Counted from the first letter of the stretch, positions 5,991-15,763 are shown. The stretch is 54,652 nt of DNA from Paludibacteraceae bacterium (GCA_024401435.1 JAKSLB010000008.1:1-54652); one strand, 5' to 3'. Translations and numbers: made by a program. Notes: generated from the letters alone by a model not told the origin.

Positions 5991-8351
5991 ATGCATACCA
6001 CAATACGTAATATATTTGCCTTCATATTTCTTTTCATGCTTTCATGTCAACTATCATTTGCAACGCTAACGAAAGATGACGAAGGTTATTATTTGATCGA
6101 AAGCGCTTCCGATTTAGTAGAGTATCGAGACAATGTGAACAGTGGGAAATCAATGGATGGTCGTTTAACAGCTGATATCGACTTAAAATCCGTTTGTGGA
6201 GAAGTAAAAGGGGAAAATATATCATGGACCCCTATTAACACTGAGAAAGTTGCTATTAAGTTTGATGGAGCAAACCATACCATATCCAACTTATATATCA
6301 ACACGAATAATGGAAACCAAGGGTTGTTTTATTGTGCTGATGAAGTAAAAGATTTGACATTAAAGAATATTTACGTAAAAGGAAACGATAATGTTGGTGG
6401 GCTTTCTGCCACAGGAGAAGGTTCTAATGGCAAATGTTTAATCGTCAATTGTCATATAGATGGCGTTGTAAAAGGTTGGTCTAATGTTGGTGGTTTTGTA
6501 GGGTTCATAAATTCCGAGACTTCTTATATAGTGAATTGTTGTAACAATACAATTGTATTAGGTGGAAATGATGTTGGAGGATTCTGTGGAACTTGCTATA
6601 ATACAACATTTTGTAATTGTTATAATTTAGGACGCGTAAAGGCTGTATCACTCATTTCTCCCGACCTTGAAATGACCTACAATGGAATTGCAGGGGGATT
6701 TGCAGGTTGCATTGATGGATGCAATTTTTATAATTGTTACAATTACAATAAGATTAGTGGTTTAGCAAGTGGAAGTATAATCGGACATGTTCTCTCCGAC
6801 AAAGAAGTGACATTTAACAACTGTTTCAGTTTAACCGATATGGCTAAAGATAATGCATATCAAACAGCCGTTCGAAATTTGGCCATCACATCTTTCAAGA
6901 ATGGAACGATGCAAAAGAATCTAAACCTATATTTGAAAACAACGCCAACATGCGAATTACCATCAAGTTCAGACATTTCATATAATTGGACGACAAATAT
7001 TATTCTATATAACGAATGGGTACAAGTTGAAGACGAAGATGATTATCCAAGATTTGACGGCGTTGATTTTTCTCCATCATCCAATTCTATTGTCACATAC
7101 AGAGGCGATTTATTCGACATAGATATCGTTACAGAATCCATGAAATTACCAACCTGTGAAAATCCATTGTTTGAATACTCCTTTGAGAATTCATTTGACG
7201 GGAAAAATGTTGTAAGTGACACCGTAGTCCTTGTCGAAAAGATATTGAAAAAAGACTTTTTGGAAATGGACAAGGATGGTTTTTATATAATCCATAACGG
7301 GAAAGAATTGAGTCTCTTTAGGGATGCTGTAAATAGTGGTGCGAATACAATCAAAGGCAAATTGATGGATAATATCAACATGGCTTCAGAGAGCTTGACA
7401 GGATGGACACCCATCGGAGATGATAAAATAAATGGGAACATACCATTCTCTGGTGTGTTTGATGGAAACGATTACACCATTTTCAATCTACAAGAAGGAA
7501 ATAATTTGGAGTTCGCTGGTTTATTTTCATATGTAAAGAACGCAACCATCCAAAATGTATCACTAAAGAACTCAACCTTTACAGGAATTTACGCAGGTGC
7601 CATTTGCGCATACGCAGAATCATCAGTGATTGTGAATTGTGGTAACGAAGCAACCATTAAAAGCACTTCCTATGATGGTGCTGCAGGTTTTTGTGCTGTT
7701 GTCGACGAATGTTTGGTAGCGAATTGTTATAATATTGGAGAAATCCATTCTGAAGGAAGGGCTGCTGGTCTATTGGGAATAGAACTTGGTAATTCAAAGA
7801 TATACAATTGCTATACTTCATGTATCATAAGCATTGATAGTGCTAAATATGGCAACAGATCGCCTTTCATTTTTGAAAATTGGAATGCAGATGTCTCTAA
7901 TTGTTATTATGATAGTACCCTATTCAACATTTCAGACAATGAAGTCCTTTTGGTGAATGAATTGGCAAATCCGACAAACACAACCACGATTAAGACAAAC
8001 CAATTCATAGCTATATTGAATGATGGAGTCGACTCCTTAAACAGTAAACAAGATACGATTGTTTACCGCTCTTGGGTAAAAGGAGATGTTTCAAGTTATC
8101 CGAAATTTCAAAAGGATGAAAGTGTAGACATCGACAATTGTCCGTCTAATCGTCCTATCACAGATTCAATTGTAGTCTATTCTGTCAATCAAACATTGTA
8201 TATTGAATCTACAAAGGAAAAGAATACTTTCATCTATAATATGAAAGGTCAAATGGTTCTTCCTATCTTTTGCAATATTGGGTTAACTGAAGTGTATGGT
8301 TTACCACAAGGTATTTATGTTATAGAAGGCAAAAGAATTATCTTGAAATAA
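5991..8351 (+). CDS. Exported GLUG-repeat protein with T9SS-type C-terminal domain
   Basis: Signal peptide at residues 1-24 (to SCQLSFA). Two copies of the same module follow. Each begins with a DGYYLI/DGFYII motif, a 'fraDaVNSG' segment and a TPI-G/FDG-hTI-NL strand, then runs into GLUG-type repeats (VGGFVG, VGGFCG, AAGFCA, AAGLLG) joined by N-CYN turns. The copies start near residues 30 and 425. The last 75 residues resemble a type IX secretion sorting domain (YNMKGQMV, then LPQGIYVIEGKRIILK). It is probably a surface adhesin or glycan-associated protein secreted through T9SS. The ATG at 5991 was chosen because it begins the signal peptide and lies downstream of the promoter. No enzymatic residues are recognised. 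Confidence 0.82.
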   Translation: MHTTIRNIFAFIFLFMLSCQLSFATLTKDDEGYYLIESASDLVEYRDNVNSGKSMDGRLTADIDLKSVCGEVKGENISWTPINTEKVAIKFDGANHTISNLYINTNNGNQGLFYCADEVKDLTLKNIYVKGNDNVGGLSATGEGSNGKCLIVNCHIDGVVKGWSNVGGFVGFINSETSYIVNCCNNTIVLGGNDVGGFCGTCYNTTFCNCYNLGRVKAVSLISPDLEMTYNGIAGGFAGCIDGCNFYNCYNYNKISGLASGSIIGHVLSDKEVTFNNCFSLTDMAKDNAYQTAVRNLAITSFKNGTMQKNLNLYLKTTPTCELPSSSDISYNWTTNIILYNEWVQVEDEDDYPRFDGVDFSPSSNSIVTYRGDLFDIDIVTESMKLPTCENPLFEYSFENSFDGKNVVSDTVVLVEKILKKDFLEMDKDGFYIIHNGKELSLFRDAVNSGANTIKGKLMDNINMASESLTGWTPIGDDKINGNIPFSGVFDGNDYTIFNLQEGNNLEFAGLFSYVKNATIQNVSLKNSTFTGIYAGAICAYAESSVIVNCGNEATIKSTSYDGAAGFCAVVDECLVANCYNIGEIHSEGRAAGLLGIELGNSKIYNCYTSCIISIDSAKYGNRSPFIFENWNADVSNCYYDSTLFNISDNEVLLVNELANPTNTTTIKTNQFIAILNDGVDSLNSKQDTIVYRSWVKGDVSSYPKFQKDESVDIDNCPSNRPITDSIVVYSVNQTLYIESTKEKNTFIYNMKGQMVLPIFCNIGLTEVYGLPQGIYVIEGKRIILK

Positions 8352-8459
8352 AATTATCACTATTCGACTTTTATTTGCTTTATTGGATGGGAATGTGCAC
8401 AAAGCTTCCTATTTTTCAACAAACCATCGTTCTTTATTGTTTTATCGCAAAGAAACAAG

Positions 8460-8467
8460 TAACTTTG
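8460..8467 (+). promoter_or_regulatory. -7 box upstream of the UvrD-family helicase
   Basis: TAACTTTG matches TAnnTTTG and ends 16 nt before the ATG, giving a leader of roughly 10 nt. Confidence 0.6.
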
Positions 8468-8483
8468 TGAGGATTTTTAAATT

Positions 8484-10871
8484 ATGGAAGAAATACTCAA
8501 ACAACTGAATGACAATCAAAAGGAAGCCGTATTATACAACGATGGACCTTCCCTTGTCGTAGCTGGCGCAGGTTCTGGAAAGACTCGCGTTCTCACCTAT
8601 AAAATAGCTGCACTATTAAAGCAAGGTTACCTACCCTATCATATCCTTGCCATCACCTTTACCAACAAGGCAGCCAACGAAATGAAAAATCGTATTGCTA
8701 AAATTGTAGGTGATCAAGCTGCTCGTCAACTTTGGATGGGTACATTTCACTCCACATTTTCCAGAATACTCAGAATAGAAGGTAGCGTTCTTGGATTCAC
8801 AAAAGATTTCACCATTTACGATACGGATAGTTCCAAATCCAAAATAAAAGAAATCATTAAGGAGTTAAACCTAAACGACAAAGATTACACTTCAAAAAAA
8901 GTTCTTGCTCGTATTTCAAAATTGAAAAACGACCTTGTCACACCCAATGCATACGATAAACGATTTGATCTTCAAGAGACAGATCGTTATCAAAACATTC
9001 CTCGTCTAAAGGAAATTTACAGAATCTATATGAACCAATGTCATCGAGCAAACGCTATGGACTTTGATGACATTCTACTCTACACAAACATTCTGTTCCG
9101 TGATTTTCCAGACATCTTACAAAAATATCAAAATCAATTTCAATTTGTATTGGTCGATGAGTATCAAGACACTAATTTTTCACAACATCTTATCGTAAAA
9201 AAGTTAGTGGAATCTCATCACAAACTTTGTGTGGTAGGCGACGATGCACAAAGCATCTATTCTTTCCGAGGAGCAAACATTGAAAACATACTCCGTTTTA
9301 AAGATAATTATCCAGAATATAAGCTCTTTAAACTGGAACAGAATTATCGTTCTACGCCTAACATTGTAGATGCAGCAAACAGCCTAATCGCAAAAAATAA
9401 AGGACAGATAAAGAAACATATCTTCTCTGAGAAAAATACGGGTTCAAAAATAAAAGCCTATAGTTCGTTCTCCGATCAAGAGGAAAGTAACATCGTTGGC
9501 AACTTAATCAAGCAACTCAGCAAAGACTATGAATTTCAAGACTTTGCTGTGCTATACAGAACCAATGCGCAATCTCGTCTCTTGGAAGAGGCTCTTCGCA
9601 AGCGTTCCATTCCATACAAAATACATGGTGGAAAATCTTTTTATCAACGTAAAGTAGTAAAAGACATTCTCACCTATCTTCGTCTCATCATCAACCACAA
9701 AGACGAAGATGCATTCAAACGTGCTATCAAATATCCAAGAAAAGGTATCGGTGACACGACCATTGAAAAAATCAACGAGTTGGCAAACAAACTAAACACA
9801 CCTTATTGGGACATCATTTCAGACCCTGTCGGTTACAAATTGGATTTAGGTGCAGCTGCCATAAAAAAACTGAACACCTTCAGAACGCAAATCGAAGAGT
9901 TCTCATCGATAGCCTCAACAACAGATGCCTATTCTTTGACCGATCGAGTGGTTAAAGAATTCGGCATTTTAGTAGAATTAGGGAAAGACACCTCTCCCGA
10001 AGGAAAAGATGACTTAAAACTTGCAGAAGAAGTGCTCTCTGGCATTCACGAATTTTGTGAATCACAACGAGAAGAATATGGCGTGGAAATCAGCACCATT
10101 TCTGATTACCTGCAAACGATTTCTCTTCTTACGGACCAAGACACAGACAAAGCTGAAGATATCAACAAGGTTACCTTAATGACCGTTCACGCAGCGAAAG
10201 GATTGGAATTTAAAAATGTGATTATTGTTGGACTGGAAGAAGAATTATTTCCTTCTGACATGAACCTCGACACAGATGCCGGCATTGAAGAGGAACGTCG
10301 GTTATTCTACGTAGCTATCACACGTGCAGAAGAGAACTGTATCATCACCTATGCGAAAAGCAGATTCCGCAATGGCAGAACATTGTACACTTCTCCAAGT
10401 CGTTTTTTATCTGACATCGAATCTCAATACATTGATTTACCTGTGGATTTCCATGATAGGAACACAAGAGCCAATGACGAATTTGACTTCAACAAACTAA
10501 GAAATTATGGCTCTTCCAACTATGGTTTCAACAGCAGTAACAAGCCAAGATACGCACAAACTCAGCAGAGTTACTACAACACTGAAACAAGGAATTCAAG
10601 TTCTTACAGTCCATCATCGGAAGTCAAGATAACAACACCAACCCCATCCCGTTTAAAGAAAGTTGTATCTTCACCTACAAATGATGTACCGACCACCTCT
10701 ACAAACACAGGACTTCAAGTAGGGAACAAAGTCAAACACGAAAGATTTGGCATTGGAACCATCACTGGCATAGAGACAATGAACGGAGATTATAAAATCA
10801 CCATCAACTTTGAAAATTCAGGAGAGAAAAAAATCTTACAGAAATATACGAAATTAGAGGTGATTTCATAA
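8484..10871 (+). CDS. pcrA: UvrD/PcrA-type 3'-5' DNA helicase (SF1A)
   Basis: ATP-driven helicase for nucleotide-excision and mismatch repair and for clearing RecA or RNA polymerase from DNA. Motifs in order: Q motif LNDNQKEAV (8-16), Walker A AGAGSGKT (27-34), TFTNKAANEM, Walker B VDEYQDTN (about 228), GDDAQSIYSFRGA, LEQNYRST, VTLMTVHAAKGLEF and VAITRA. The roughly 120 C-terminal residues are a low-complexity linker followed by a small domain (GNKVKHERFGIGTITGIE) like the RNA-polymerase-binding Tudor domain of PcrA. The length of 795 is usual for the family. It stands alone, with its own promoter. Confidence 0.95.
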   Translation: MEEILKQLNDNQKEAVLYNDGPSLVVAGAGSGKTRVLTYKIAALLKQGYLPYHILAITFTNKAANEMKNRIAKIVGDQAARQLWMGTFHSTFSRILRIEGSVLGFTKDFTIYDTDSSKSKIKEIIKELNLNDKDYTSKKVLARISKLKNDLVTPNAYDKRFDLQETDRYQNIPRLKEIYRIYMNQCHRANAMDFDDILLYTNILFRDFPDILQKYQNQFQFVLVDEYQDTNFSQHLIVKKLVESHHKLCVVGDDAQSIYSFRGANIENILRFKDNYPEYKLFKLEQNYRSTPNIVDAANSLIAKNKGQIKKHIFSEKNTGSKIKAYSSFSDQEESNIVGNLIKQLSKDYEFQDFAVLYRTNAQSRLLEEALRKRSIPYKIHGGKSFYQRKVVKDILTYLRLIINHKDEDAFKRAIKYPRKGIGDTTIEKINELANKLNTPYWDIISDPVGYKLDLGAAAIKKLNTFRTQIEEFSSIASTTDAYSLTDRVVKEFGILVELGKDTSPEGKDDLKLAEEVLSGIHEFCESQREEYGVEISTISDYLQTISLLTDQDTDKAEDINKVTLMTVHAAKGLEFKNVIIVGLEEELFPSDMNLDTDAGIEEERRLFYVAITRAEENCIITYAKSRFRNGRTLYTSPSRFLSDIESQYIDLPVDFHDRNTRANDEFDFNKLRNYGSSNYGFNSSNKPRYAQTQQSYYNTETRNSSSYSPSSEVKITTPTPSRLKKVVSSPTNDVPTTSTNTGLQVGNKVKHERFGIGTITGIETMNGDYKITINFENSGEKKILQKYTKLEVIS

Positions 10872-10923
10872 AAGGATTAACCATCTCAACCACAATTAAT
10901 TAAACTAATATAGAGTATAAAAT

Positions 10924-10946
10924 TCTTCAGTCCGTTGAAGATTTTT
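10924..10946 (+). terminator. Possible terminator of the helicase gene
   Basis: TCTTCA (10924-10929), loop GTCCGT, TGAAGA (10936-10941), then TTTTT. The stem is only 6 bp, so it is a weak candidate. It lies 53 bp after the stop codon. Confidence 0.4.
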
Positions 10947-10948
10947 AC

Positions 10949-10980
10949 GTAAATTTCTTCAATTGAATGAAGAAATTTAC
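10949..10980. repeat. Perfect 13-bp inverted repeat with 6-nt spacer
   Basis: GTAAATTTCTTCA (10949-10961), ATTGAA, TGAAGAAATTTAC (10968-10980). It has no U tract and its function is unknown. It shares the CTTCA/TGAAG core with the small hairpin just before it. The rest of the 10872-11302 gap holds no convincing gene apart from the possible relic at 11143-11277. Confidence 0.55.
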
Positions 10981-11142
10981 ATTATAGCATAAGATTTAAC
11001 ACTTATACCTATAAGTTTTCGTGAAATAATGCAGTTTTTGAATCTCTCCCCACAATTTTGAGATCTAAAAACTCCAAAACTTACTTATTTCTTCACAGTC
11101 TAATGTCATAAACAATACTCGTGTCTCACTCCCATCGTCATT

Positions 11143-11277
11143 CTATTTCTTCCGTAAAAGCATAGAGAGGAATGAATTCAAACCTATCTTGTTTGATGTT
11201 TTTTCCATGGAGATACGAATGGTTTCAAGGTCTGGATTGTTTAAAATGAAAGGTTCCCTTTTTATCTGATAACGAAT
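11143..11277 (-). pseudogene. Possible 3' relic of a coding sequence
   Basis: On the minus strand, just downstream of the M16 gene, 44 sense codons stay open to a TAG without any start codon near their beginning. The residues include NNPDLETIRISMEK and LNSFLSMLLRKK and have a natural amino-acid make-up. In-frame TAA codons precede it. It may be the remnant C-terminus of a lost gene or chance. I do not recognise the family. Confidence 0.25.
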
Positions 11278-11302
11278 TTATTATCTCCCCACATTCACGT
11301 TA

Positions 11303-12577
11303 TTAGTTACCACCTGCAACAACCTCAAAATAATCGTTCTTATCAAAATACTTTTGTGCCATTTCTAATAAATCCTTCGGTGTGACAGATTGAATTGCAC
11401 ACGTCTTTTCATGAAAGAAATCAGGCAAATCTAATTTTTCTAATGTGACACCAATATACGCATCCACAACAGAGAAAGAACCATCTGCCGAACGTAATAT
11501 ATCGCCTAACATATAATTTTTCACCATTTTCAATTCCTCCTCTGGTATCAGTTCATTACAGAGGCGATCCATCTCCTTATACAATTCAACTAACAAGGGT
11601 TGCACATATTGTACAGCAGCTTGTGTGGCAATAATAGACAACACACCTTTTGACATTCTACGAAGCACAGAATTGATGCCATAGGTATACCCCTTGTCTT
11701 CTCGTATATTAGACATCAATCGACTACCAAAATATCCGCCTAAAACCGTATTCAACACACTTACTTTATGAAAATCCGGATGATATAAGTCAAACAAACG
11801 ACGGCCTACAAAGATAGCTGACTGAACACTGTCTTTTTTAGGTATAAATAATTTCTTGTCTGGATATACTGATTCTTTATAATCTGAAACAACTCTTTTA
11901 TAATCCTTTTGTAGTTGCATAGAACCAAAAATCGCATTCATTGCAGACAAAACTTCTTCACTCGCATTACCAGATAAGAAAAACTGACAGTTGTTTATCA
12001 CATAATACTGATGATAGAATGATTTTATCAAGTCTAACGACAAAGTATCATAATCTTCTTCCTTTGGTGCCTTACCCAACGTACCCTCTATTCCATAAAT
12101 ACAACGTTTCAATCCGCGGTTTGCAATGGTTGTCACCTTACTCTCAGCTATTCTAAAGGATTGTCTTTCTGTCGTTCGCAACAATTCAAATTCACTTTCT
12201 GGGAATGTTGGTTCAAACAAAATCTCATAAAAGAGATTCAACATTTCATTCAAATGTTTCTTTAACGTCAGCAAAGTGAAAATCGTATGCGTCTCCGTCG
12301 TATTGGAGACAAAAGTGGCTCCATAGAAATCGAGTAGTTCCGATATCTCTTTAGACGTGTGATGAAGTGTACCTTCACGCATTAATTTATGCGTAAAAGA
12401 CGCCACAAAGAATTGTGGTTGACAAAGAGTGCCTACCTCTACAACACAATCAATACGTACCATTTCTTCTGGTCCGTAAGGAATAACAGATAGAGGAAGT
12501 CCATTCAAAAGAGATGAAATCTTCATTTTGGGGAAGTGAAACTCCCCTATTGGTTGTATTTCTGGAATAGTTATCAT
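11303..12577 (-). CDS. M16-family (pitrilysin/insulinase-like) protein lacking the zinc site
   Basis: The 424 residues show the usual M16 two-domain layout, including a C-terminal half with LGGYFGSRLMSNIREDKGYTYGI (about 280-300). The catalytic HxxEH that should stand near residues 60-64 reads SFTHK (His to Ser, Glu to His, second His to Lys), so zinc binding and proteolysis are not expected. Such dead M16 members usually pair with an active subunit, as in bacterial PqqF-like or mitochondrial processing peptidase pairs, but no active partner is in the window. The start is the ATG at 12577, which overlaps the kdsB stop (TGATG). The pair is translationally coupled. Confidence 0.85.
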   Translation of the reverse strand: MITIPEIQPIGEFHFPKMKISSLLNGLPLSVIPYGPEEMVRIDCVVEVGTLCQPQFFVASFTHKLMREGTLHHTSKEISELLDFYGATFVSNTTETHTIFTLLTLKKHLNEMLNLFYEILFEPTFPESEFELLRTTERQSFRIAESKVTTIANRGLKRCIYGIEGTLGKAPKEEDYDTLSLDLIKSFYHQYYVINNCQFFLSGNASEEVLSAMNAIFGSMQLQKDYKRVVSDYKESVYPDKKLFIPKKDSVQSAIFVGRRLFDLYHPDFHKVSVLNTVLGGYFGSRLMSNIREDKGYTYGINSVLRRMSKGVLSIIATQAAVQYVQPLLVELYKEMDRLCNELIPEEELKMVKNYMLGDILRSADGSFSVVDAYIGVTLEKLDLPDFFHEKTCAIQSVTPKDLLEMAQKYFDKNDYFEVVAGGN

Positions 12578-13341
12578 CACTTAAAGTTTTTCTGTAAAAA
12601 AGCTTCCGCTGCCTTCAAATCTTCTGGTGTATCAATACCAATTGTTTCAACTTCAGTCACACCCACCTTAATTTTATAACCATTTTCAATCCATCGAAGT
12701 TGTTCTAATGATTCAGCCAACTCTAATGATGATTGAGGCAATTGCGTAATCTCCTTCAAAACATCACCACGATAGGCATACAATCCAATATGCTTATAAT
12801 AAGTATGTAAATTAATCCAATCTTCTTGTTCCTTTCCACGAAGATATGGAATCACATTTCGACTAAAGTAAATAGCCTCACTATCTTTATTTAAAAGCAC
12901 TTTAGGTGAATTAGGATTGAACAAAGCCTTTGTACCATCTGATGATTTAAACGGTTTTACCAAAGTAGCTATTTGAGTCTCCTTATTATCAAAGCATTGG
13001 CAAATTGTCTCTATTTGAGATATTTGGATAAAAGGTTCATCTCCTTGTATATTGATAACAATCTCTTTTCCTGCACCTACCTTCTGAAAAGCTTCAAAAC
13101 AACGATCTGTTCCACTTTTATGGTTTTCAGATGTCATGACAACATTTCCTCCGAAAGCCTCAACAGCATCAAAAATTCGTTGATCATCAGTTGCAACATA
13201 GACGGTTGGTAACACTTTCGATACTTGTTCGAACACACGTTGAATCATACTTTTACCACCTATTAACTGTAGGGGTTTACCTGGAAAACGAGTGGAAGCA
13301 TACCTTGCAGGAATAATTCCTATAAATTTATTATAATCCAT
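12577..13341 (-). CDS. kdsB: 3-deoxy-manno-octulosonate cytidylyltransferase
   Basis: Activates Kdo to CMP-Kdo for the inner core of lipopolysaccharide in the cytoplasm. The 254 residues begin with the nucleotide-binding motif [15 protein letters not shown] (10-24) and contain [18 protein letters not shown] and the sugar-binding segment [12 protein letters not shown], all typical of KdsB. Length is normal for the family. A promoter with TAATTTTG lies at 13368-13375. The next gene (the dead M16 protein) overlaps its stop codon. Confidence 0.95.
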   Translation of the reverse strand: MDYNKFIGIIPARYASTRFPGKPLQLIGGKSMIQRVFEQVSKVLPTVYVATDDQRIFDAVEAFGGNVVMTSENHKSGTDRCFEAFQKVGAGKEIVINIQGDEPFIQISQIETICQCFDNKETQIATLVKPFKSSDGTKALFNPNSPKVLLNKDSEAIYFSRNVIPYLRGKEQEDWINLHTYYKHIGLYAYRGDVLKEITQLPQSSLELAESLEQLRWIENGYKIKVGVTEVETIGIDTPEDLKAAEAFLQKNFK

Positions 13342-13367
13342 TTATCTTCTAATTAATTTTAAAGTTA

Positions 13368-13375
13368 CAAAATTA
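13368..13375 (-). promoter_or_regulatory. -7 box of kdsB
   Basis: TAATTTTG on the minus strand, 27 nt before the kdsB ATG. Confidence 0.6.
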
Positions 13376-13430
13376 AGAAAAACATTTGAGCAGAAATATC
13401 GACTTGCTATTTTTTATTCACTCTTTTCGT

Positions 13431-13438
13431 TATCTTTG
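13431..13438 (+). promoter_or_regulatory. -7 box of the rRNA methyltransferase gene
   Basis: TATCTTTG matches TAnnTTTG and lies 23 nt upstream of the ATG at 13461. An upstream TTG start at 13386 would precede this promoter and is rejected. Confidence 0.65.
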
Positions 13439-13460
13439 CAAAACATTATATTTGATAAGA

Positions 13461-14846
13461 ATGATTCAATTACCATCAGATTTCATACAACAAATGGTTT
13501 CTCTTATTGGTGAGACCGAATTCCAGAAGTTTCAAGATGCCATTCAAACCGAACGCATTACGAGCATTCGTACCAATGAGAACAAAGTAACAGGCAACGT
13601 TAACAATGCCACGCCCGTACCTTGGTGCAAGAATGGTTTCTATCTCAATGACCGACCTGTTTTCACAATGGATCCTCTATTTCATGCTGGATGTTATTAT
13701 GCACAGGAGGCTTCATCTATGTTTGTAGAACAAGCGGTTCGTCAACATTGGGACTCCATGGAAGAGAACGAACCATTGATACTAGACTTATGTGCAGCAC
13801 CAGGAGGGAAATCTACCCATTTAGTCTCTTTACTCAATGGAAGAGGTTGGTTAGTCTGCAATGAAGTTATGAAATCAAGAATAGGTATCTTAAATGAAAA
13901 TATTACGAAATGGGGTGCATCCAATGTGACTGTCACAAACAATGATCCTAAGGATTTCGGTCAACTGAATGGTCTGTTCGATCTCATATTAATAGATGCC
14001 CCCTGTTCTGGAGAAGGTATGTTCCGCAAAGATGACAAAGCAATAGAAGATTGGTCGTTGGATAATGTTCAACTTTGTTGTGAGCGTCAGAGAAGAATTG
14101 TAGCAGATGTGTTCCCTGCTTTAAAAGAAGGTGGATTATTACTATATAGTACTTGTACATACAATGAAGAGGAAGACGAAAAAAATGTTCATTGGATTGA
14201 AGAGAATTTAGGGGCAGAAATCTTAGAGATTAAGACAAAGGACGATTGGAACATAACTACGCAAGGAGCAGGTTACCACTTCTATCCGCACAAAACACAA
14301 GGAGAAGGATTCTTCTTAGCTGTATTGAAAAAAACAACAGAAGAAAGTACCACGAAGATAAAAACTCCTAAGCAAATCTCACTGGCATCTAAAGATATTA
14401 GTACTATTTGTACGAAATGGCTCACCAACCAAGATGTCAAGATTCTTCAAGAAGGCGACAAACTGACAGCCATTCCTAATCAATGGTTAGACACACAATT
14501 GTTTTTAAAACAAAAACTAAGAATAGTACACTATGCCTTACCAATAGGAATTGTCAAAGGGAAAGACATCATTCCTGACGAAGCATTGGCACTCTCATGG
14601 ATTCTTAAACAAGACCAATTTACCAAGGTAGATTGCACATGGGAACAAGCCATACAATTCTTGAAAAAGGAAAACATAATATTAGAGAATATTTCCAAAG
14701 GAATCGTATTGTTTTGCTACAAAAATATTCCATTAGGATTTGGGAAAAATTTAGGTAACCGATGTAACAACCTCTACCCTTCCGAATGGCACATTCGAAT
14801 GAATGCTGATAAAGACAAACATACTGAGATAATAGACTTTCATTAA
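13461..14846 (+). CDS. NOL1/NOP2/Sun-family rRNA (cytosine-C5) methyltransferase, RsmF-like
   Basis: SAM-dependent methyltransferase that makes 5-methylcytosine in rRNA. The 461 residues show the SAM-binding motif LDLCAAPGGKSTHL (about 108-121), the DAPCSGEGMFRKDD active-site loop with one catalytic Cys, and the second Cys in YSTCTYNEEE. The C-terminal part resembles the RsmF (YebU)/PUA-like domain and ends in LGNRCNNLYPSEWHIR. The family is firm. The exact target, by analogy 16S C1407, is inferred. The CDF transporter gene follows 11 bp downstream and is probably cotranscribed. Confidence 0.9.
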   Translation: MIQLPSDFIQQMVSLIGETEFQKFQDAIQTERITSIRTNENKVTGNVNNATPVPWCKNGFYLNDRPVFTMDPLFHAGCYYAQEASSMFVEQAVRQHWDSMEENEPLILDLCAAPGGKSTHLVSLLNGRGWLVCNEVMKSRIGILNENITKWGASNVTVTNNDPKDFGQLNGLFDLILIDAPCSGEGMFRKDDKAIEDWSLDNVQLCCERQRRIVADVFPALKEGGLLLYSTCTYNEEEDEKNVHWIEENLGAEILEIKTKDDWNITTQGAGYHFYPHKTQGEGFFLAVLKKTTEESTTKIKTPKQISLASKDISTICTKWLTNQDVKILQEGDKLTAIPNQWLDTQLFLKQKLRIVHYALPIGIVKGKDIIPDEALALSWILKQDQFTKVDCTWEQAIQFLKKENIILENISKGIVLFCYKNIPLGFGKNLGNRCNNLYPSEWHIRMNADKDKHTEIIDFH

Positions 14847-14857
14847 ATCATATACCT

Positions 14858-15763
14858 ATGGAATCATCCGACGCACGCGAACAAAAAATAATACGTGTCA
14901 CGCTTATAGGAGCTGTAGCAAACTGTTTATTGACGCTTTGTAAAGTAGCTGTTGGTATCATCGGAAATAGTGCGGCCATGATAGCGGATGGTATTCACTC
15001 ATTGAGTGATCTCATCAGTGACTTTGTTGTCCTTATATTCGTAAAGATTTCTTCAAAAGAACAAGACAAGGAACACGATTATGGACATGGGAAATTTGAG
15101 GTATTAGCGACCCTCATTGTTAGTATGCTTTTGATTTTTGTAGGAGTCAAACTATTAACGAGTGGCATCAATAGTATTCTTTGTTTTATAAATGGCGAAG
15201 AGCTAAAGCAACCAAGTATAATAGCATTTTACATGGCTTTAATATCTATAGCGACGAAAGAGATATTATATCAAATAACCGCTCGTGTCGGTCGAAAAGT
15301 CGAAAGTCAAGCAGTCATTGCCAACGCATGGCACCATCGAACAGATGCCATTTCATCTATAGGTTCTTTATTGGGTATCGCAGGTGCCATCTTTTTAGGA
15401 GAACGGTGCGTTGTACTCGATCCAATAGCAAGTTGCATCATCAGTTTATTCATTTTCTTCATTGCCATCAAAATGGGAGGAGAATCTATCAAAGAATTGA
15501 TGGAAGTTTCACTATCCGATGAAGAAGAGAAAAAGATAACTTCTCTTATTGAATCTGTCGATGGCATTAAAGACGTGCACAATTTAAAGACTCGTCGTAA
15601 CGGGCGAAGTGTTATCATCGATGTTCATATTGTAGTCGACCCCCACATTACAGTGATTGAAGCTCATGAAATGACAGTGGAAGCTGAAAAATCACTTTTG
15701 GAACATTTCGGACATAATTCACAAATCTTTATTCATATAGAACCAGAAGAAAATGCTTTATAG
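14858..15763 (+). CDS. Cation diffusion facilitator (CDF) metal efflux transporter
   Basis: Inner-membrane antiporter exporting zinc, iron or manganese ions in exchange for protons. The 301 residues contain the metal-site motifs DGIHSLSD in membrane helix 2 and HRTDAISS in helix 5, the HDYGHGKFE loop, and a C-terminal cytoplasmic domain of about 90 residues (VHNLKTRRNGRSVIIDVHIVVD). The HD/HD pattern is the usual zinc or iron type, but the metal cannot be fixed from sequence. It sits behind the rRNA methyltransferase and converges on the HAD gene, with no clear terminator in the 43-bp gap. Confidence 0.92.
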   Translation: MESSDAREQKIIRVTLIGAVANCLLTLCKVAVGIIGNSAAMIADGIHSLSDLISDFVVLIFVKISSKEQDKEHDYGHGKFEVLATLIVSMLLIFVGVKLLTSGINSILCFINGEELKQPSIIAFYMALISIATKEILYQITARVGRKVESQAVIANAWHHRTDAISSIGSLLGIAGAIFLGERCVVLDPIASCIISLFIFFIAIKMGGESIKELMEVSLSDEEEKKITSLIESVDGIKDVHNLKTRRNGRSVIIDVHIVVDPHITVIEAHEMTVEAEKSLLEHFGHNSQIFIHIEPEENAL

